Assembly (NCBI GenBank): GCA_016234955.1
Contig: JACRNN010000247.1
Span: 1 to 8,154, forward strand
Source: Deltaproteobacteria bacterium
GTDB lineage: Bacteria > Desulfobacterota > GWC2-55-46
Direction: 5' to 3'
Length of the DNA: 8,154 bases
Each line of letters opens with the position of its first letter. Position 1 is the stretch's first letter. The translations under genes were made by a program, and so were the position numbers. This document shows positions 6,380 to 8,154 of this stretch, piece by piece. The notes under the pieces are model-generated. The model saw only the letters and a list, made by a program, of their open reading frames with translations. It did no database searches and was not told where the DNA came from.

Positions 6380-6383
6380 AAAA

Positions 6384-6650
6384 ATGAAGAACGTAATAAT
6401 AATACTGATAATATTCTTCGCCATACGGTTTCTTAGAAAGTACCTCCAGCCGGGGCCCGCGAAGGGCGGCGCTGGAGGGGCGCAGGGGTCCAACCCCCGT
6501 TCTACGGGACAGGAGTCGGAGGATATGGTGCAGGACCATGTCTGCGGGAGCTATATCCCCATATCTTCAGCCGTCACGTTGCATGAGGACGGCCGCACCG
6601 AGTATTTCTGCGGGACGGAGTGCAGGGATAAGTACTTCAAGGATAGATAG
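6384..6650 (+). CDS. Small membrane-anchored YHS/TRASH-like Cys-rich protein
   Basis: Predicted 88-residue protein. The ATG at 6384 is chosen because GGGGAGG (6369-6375) lies eight bases upstream and a hydrophobic segment (residues 2-17, rich in Ile, Leu and Phe) then starts the protein. The open frame back to a TTG at 6291 runs through hairpins and has no such support. The membrane or signal-anchor helix is followed by a basic RFLRKY stretch, a low-complexity Gly/Pro/Ser linker (22-45), and a C-terminal domain beginning DMVQDHVCGSYIP. That domain has C54, C76 and C80 (C-x21-C-x3-C, ending YFCGTECRDKYF), the pattern of small YHS-like metal-binding domains and of the PP0621-type family. Metal binding or membrane-associated metal sensing is plausible; the function is unknown. 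Upstream hairpins suggest it is expressed separately from folK. Confidence 0.8.
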   Translation: MKNVIIILIIFFAIRFLRKYLQPGPAKGGAGGAQGSNPRSTGQESEDMVQDHVCGSYIPISSAVTLHEDGRTEYFCGTECRDKYFKDR

Positions 6651-6721
6651 GCCGTAGGCTTTACCGTATCCCCCCCCTTGCCAACACCCCTTGAGAAACC
6701 TCCCTTCATGCCCCTTTTATG

Positions 6722-6755
6722 GCAGGGCGCGGACGCCGGAGCCCCCTGCATTTTC
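6722..6755 (+). terminator. Weak terminator-like hairpin after the YHS-like gene
   Basis: GCAGGG (6722-6727) pairs with CCCTGC (6744-6749) across a 16-base GC-rich loop, followed by ATTTTC. The T tract is short, and the hairpin ends just before a -35 box, so it would sit between the YHS-like gene and the aldolase promoter. Confidence 0.35.
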
Positions 6756-6757
6756 AG

Positions 6758-6786
6758 TTGACGTTACGCCCGCACCCTGTTATCCT
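6758..6786 (+). promoter_or_regulatory. Candidate sigma70 promoter for the LsrF-like aldolase gene
   Basis: TTGACG (6758-6763, five of six matches to the -35 consensus) is separated by exactly 17 bases from TATCCT (6781-6786). A TG at 6778-6779 gives an extended -10. Transcription would start near 6793, leaving an AT-rich leader of about 137 bases before the ATG at 6930. A second, weaker pair, TTGTTT (6865-6870) and TATACA (6888-6893), also has 17-base spacing and would give a leader of about 30 bases. Confidence 0.55.
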
Positions 6787-6929
6787 ACCCGAATATATGT
6801 TATCAGCGCATATTTCCGTTACGGAGCAATCTGTTTGGCTATCTTAAGTATCTACGCCAACACGTTGTTTTATAAATCTTTTTAGTCTATACATGGACAA
6901 AAATTTTTAAATTTAAAGGAGGGTGCGTT

Positions 6930-7730
6930 ATGGACTGGGGGATGAAGAACCGCTTATCGAAGATAATCCGTCCCGAGACGGGCAGGACCGTCATGCTTGC
7001 GGTAGACCACGGCTATTTCCTTGGGCCGACTTCAGGGCTTGAGGAGCCGGGCAAGACCGTAGCCCCGCTTTTGAAGTACGCGGATACGCTGATGCTCACC
7101 AGGGGCGTGCTGAGGGCGTGCGTCGACCCAATGGCCGGCGTCCCGATAGTGTTGAGGGTATCGGGGGGCACGAGCGTACTCGGCAATTTAGCCGACGAGG
7201 GGACTACCGTGTCCATGAGGGACGCCATAAGGCTTAACGTCGCGGGCGTGGCCCTCTCCGTCTTCGTCGGCTCGGAGCTTGAGAGAAAATCGCTATTGGC
7301 CCTTGCCGACCTCATAAACGACGCGCAGGAGTACGGGGTCCCGGTGCTCGCAGTGACCGCCGTGGGCAGGGAGATGGTAAGGGACGCGAGGTATCTGGGG
7401 CTTGCCTGCCGGATTTCAGCCGAGCTCGGCGCCAACGTCGTAAAGACATACTACTGCGAGGACTTTGAAAAGGTCGTCAAGAACTGCCCCGTGCCTATCG
7501 TCATAGCCGGCGGCAAGAAGATACCCGAGAAAGAGGCCCTTGAGCTATCATATAACGCAATCCAGAGGGGCGCCGTGGGGGTGGACATGGGCCGCAACAT
7601 CTTCCAGTCGGAGCACCCGGTGGCCATGATACGCGCGGTGCGCGAGATAGTCCACGCGAACATGGCCCCTGACAAGGCGTACGACATGTTCAATACCCTG
7701 TCCAGGGAGAACAAGCCAGCGTTCGCCTGA
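6930..7730 (+). CDS. lsrF: LsrF-like class I aldolase (DhnA/DeoC family)
   Basis: TIM-barrel Schiff-base aldolase/thiolase family. The 266 residues align end to end, by my reading from memory, with E. coli LsrF (3-hydroxy-5-phosphonooxypentane-2,4-dione thiolase) from its DWGM motif, and lack only the longer N-terminal extension of that protein. Shared blocks are AVDHGYFLGPTSGLE (24-38), LTRGVLR (56-62), VKTYY with the presumed Schiff-base K172, CPVPIVIAGGKK (186-197) and VDMGRNIFQSEHPVAM (218-233). AAGGAGG at 6916-6922 lies seven bases before the ATG. None of the quorum-sensing genes lsrK, lsrR, lsrACDB or lsrG is present, so processing of the AI-2 signal is not supported. A related sugar-phosphate or 2-oxo-acid aldolase activity, perhaps linked to the downstream dehydrogenase, is at least as likely. 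It appears to have its own promoter. Confidence 0.8.
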   Translation: MDWGMKNRLSKIIRPETGRTVMLAVDHGYFLGPTSGLEEPGKTVAPLLKYADTLMLTRGVLRACVDPMAGVPIVLRVSGGTSVLGNLADEGTTVSMRDAIRLNVAGVALSVFVGSELERKSLLALADLINDAQEYGVPVLAVTAVGREMVRDARYLGLACRISAELGANVVKTYYCEDFEKVVKNCPVPIVIAGGKKIPEKEALELSYNAIQRGAVGVDMGRNIFQSEHPVAMIRAVREIVHANMAPDKAYDMFNTLSRENKPAFA

Positions 7731-7756
7731 GAGGGACGCGCCGCGGAAAATACTAA

Positions 7757-7930
7757 CAGGGTGTTGAAAAACCCTCGCGTCCGTTCAGGCTGTTCAAAAA
7801 GCTCCCGACCCATGCTTCTCGCATGGGTGCCCCGAGGCGTCGAGGAGCGAGGAATGAGGCGTATTTTGTCCATACGCCGCAGTGACGAGCGACGATGACA
7901 ACGCGGTAGATGGGCTTTTTCAACAGCCTG
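7757..7930. mobile_element. MITE-like palindromic repeat between aldolase and alcohol dehydrogenase genes
   Basis: Terminal inverted repeats CAGGGTGTTGAAAAACCC (7757-7774) and the reverse complement of GGGCTTTTTCAACAGCCTG (7912-7930) match with about one substitution and one indel. An internal arm, CAGGCTGTTCAAAAAGCTC (7786-7804), pairs with the same right end, so the element could alternatively start at 7786. Inside are two perfect 7-bp hairpins: CCCATGC/GCATGGG (7809-7827) and GGCGTAT/ATACGCC (7858-7878). There is no open reading frame of note. Structurally it is a non-autonomous element, and similar CAGGCTGTTGAAAAAG-ended repeats are common in deltaproteobacterial genomes, from memory. Confidence 0.75.
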
Positions 7931-7953
7931 CTAACGGCAACAGGAGGCGGTCT

Positions 7954-8154
7954 TTGAAGGCGGCTTTCTATTACAACAACAGGGACGTCCGCGTCCAGGA
8001 GGCCCCCGTACCCAAGATAAAGGACGGGGAGATGCTCGTCAGGATAGAGGCGAGCGGCCTGTGCGGCAGCGACGTGATGGAGTGGTACAGGATAAAGAAG
8101 GCCCCGCTCGTCCTCGGCCACGAGATAGCGGGCACGGTCGTTGAGGCCGGGGCC
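7954..8154 (+). CDS. Zinc-dependent medium-chain alcohol dehydrogenase, 3'-truncated by window edge
   Basis: Only the first 67 residues are visible. TTG start at 7954, with AGGAGG at 7942-7947 six bases upstream, reads MKAAFYYNNRDVRVQE, the usual opening of the GroES-like catalytic domain of medium-chain dehydrogenases/reductases. GLCGSD supplies the first catalytic Zn ligand (C37), and GHEIAGTVVEAG (55-66) is the zinc-ADH signature with H56 and E57. Such enzymes oxidise alcohols or polyols with NAD(P); the CGSD form is common in sorbitol/threonine-dehydrogenase-like members. The substrate cannot be told from this fragment. It follows the aldolase after 223 bases that are mostly a MITE-like repeat, so co-transcription is possible but not shown. 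Confidence 0.88.
   Translation, partial: MKAAFYYNNRDVRVQEAPVPKIKDGEMLVRIEASGLCGSDVMEWYRIKKAPLVLGHEIAGTVVEAGA

Larger units (their letters stand above)
6073..6383. other. Non-coding, hairpin-rich gap between folK and the YHS-like gene
   Basis: These 311 bases have no supported gene. They hold a degenerate REP-like repeat (6108-6160), a bidirectional terminator-like palindrome (6183-6216), a GGCAAG/CTTGCC hairpin with a three-base loop (6247-6261), and a CCCCGCC/GGCGGGG hairpin (6268-6287). They also hold a TCCAGG/CCTGGA hairpin (6312-6330) and a hairpin over the next gene's ribosome binding site (6345-6379). TATATAAA at 6238-6245 is a possible -10 box, but no good -35 accompanies it. Confidence 0.6.

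Noticed and set aside
6691..6885. 64-residue + strand frame between the YHS-like gene and the aldolase
   Set aside because: Begins at a TTG without a ribosome binding site and spans a strong promoter-like sequence. Its hydrophobic tail comes from AT-rich non-coding DNA.

Overview
The window is a GC-rich bacterial chromosome segment in which every convincing gene is on the + strand. Most of it is housekeeping metabolism: arginine biosynthesis (argD, argF, argG), a fumarylacetoacetate-hydrolase-family enzyme, a diaminopimelate (lysine/peptidoglycan) aminotransferase (dapL) and a folate gene (folK). These are followed by a small YHS-like membrane-anchored protein, an LsrF-like class I aldolase and the 5' end of a zinc-dependent alcohol dehydrogenase. 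Lysine made through DapL, the argD-argF-argG order and the protein sequences fit a deltaproteobacterial (Desulfobacterota-like) or Nitrospirota-like anaerobe. The coding style is distinctive: despite high GC, Ile is most often ATA and Arg is overwhelmingly AGG. The taxonomic placement is inference, because the window has no rRNA or marker gene.

Layout. 2-898: argD, cut by the left edge. 899-1115: an intergenic region with a strong terminator hairpin and a second hairpin followed by T residues. 1116-3336: argF and argG, separated by a short palindromic repeat. 3349-4134: the FAH-family gene, whose ribosome binding site overlaps the argG stop. 4224-5459: dapL, flanked by two copies of a 58/59-bp repeat in inverted orientation. 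5590-6072: folK. 6073-6383: a repeat- and hairpin-rich gap leading to an 88-residue YHS-like protein (6384-6650). 6651-6929: a gap with a good sigma70-type promoter and an AT-rich leader for the LsrF-like aldolase (6930-7730). 7757-7930: a MITE-like palindromic repeat. 7954 to the edge: the alcohol dehydrogenase, starting at TTG.

How the genes work together. ArgD, ArgF and ArgG are consecutive late steps from N-acetylglutamate semialdehyde to argininosuccinate. ArgH, which finishes the pathway, is not here, and the FAH-family gene occupies the next position. DapL converts tetrahydrodipicolinate directly to LL-diaminopimelate, so it bypasses the acylated intermediates for which ArgD-like enzymes sometimes serve. 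The aldolase and dehydrogenase could form a small carbon-metabolism unit, but its substrate cannot be read from the sequence.

I found no defence system, CRISPR array, phage, insertion sequence with a transposase, tRNA or rRNA. The most unusual material lies between the genes: at least three families of short palindromic or dispersed repeats, and a folK-to-YHS gap that can fold in mutually exclusive ways. I do not see convincing evidence of a previously undescribed multi-gene system.
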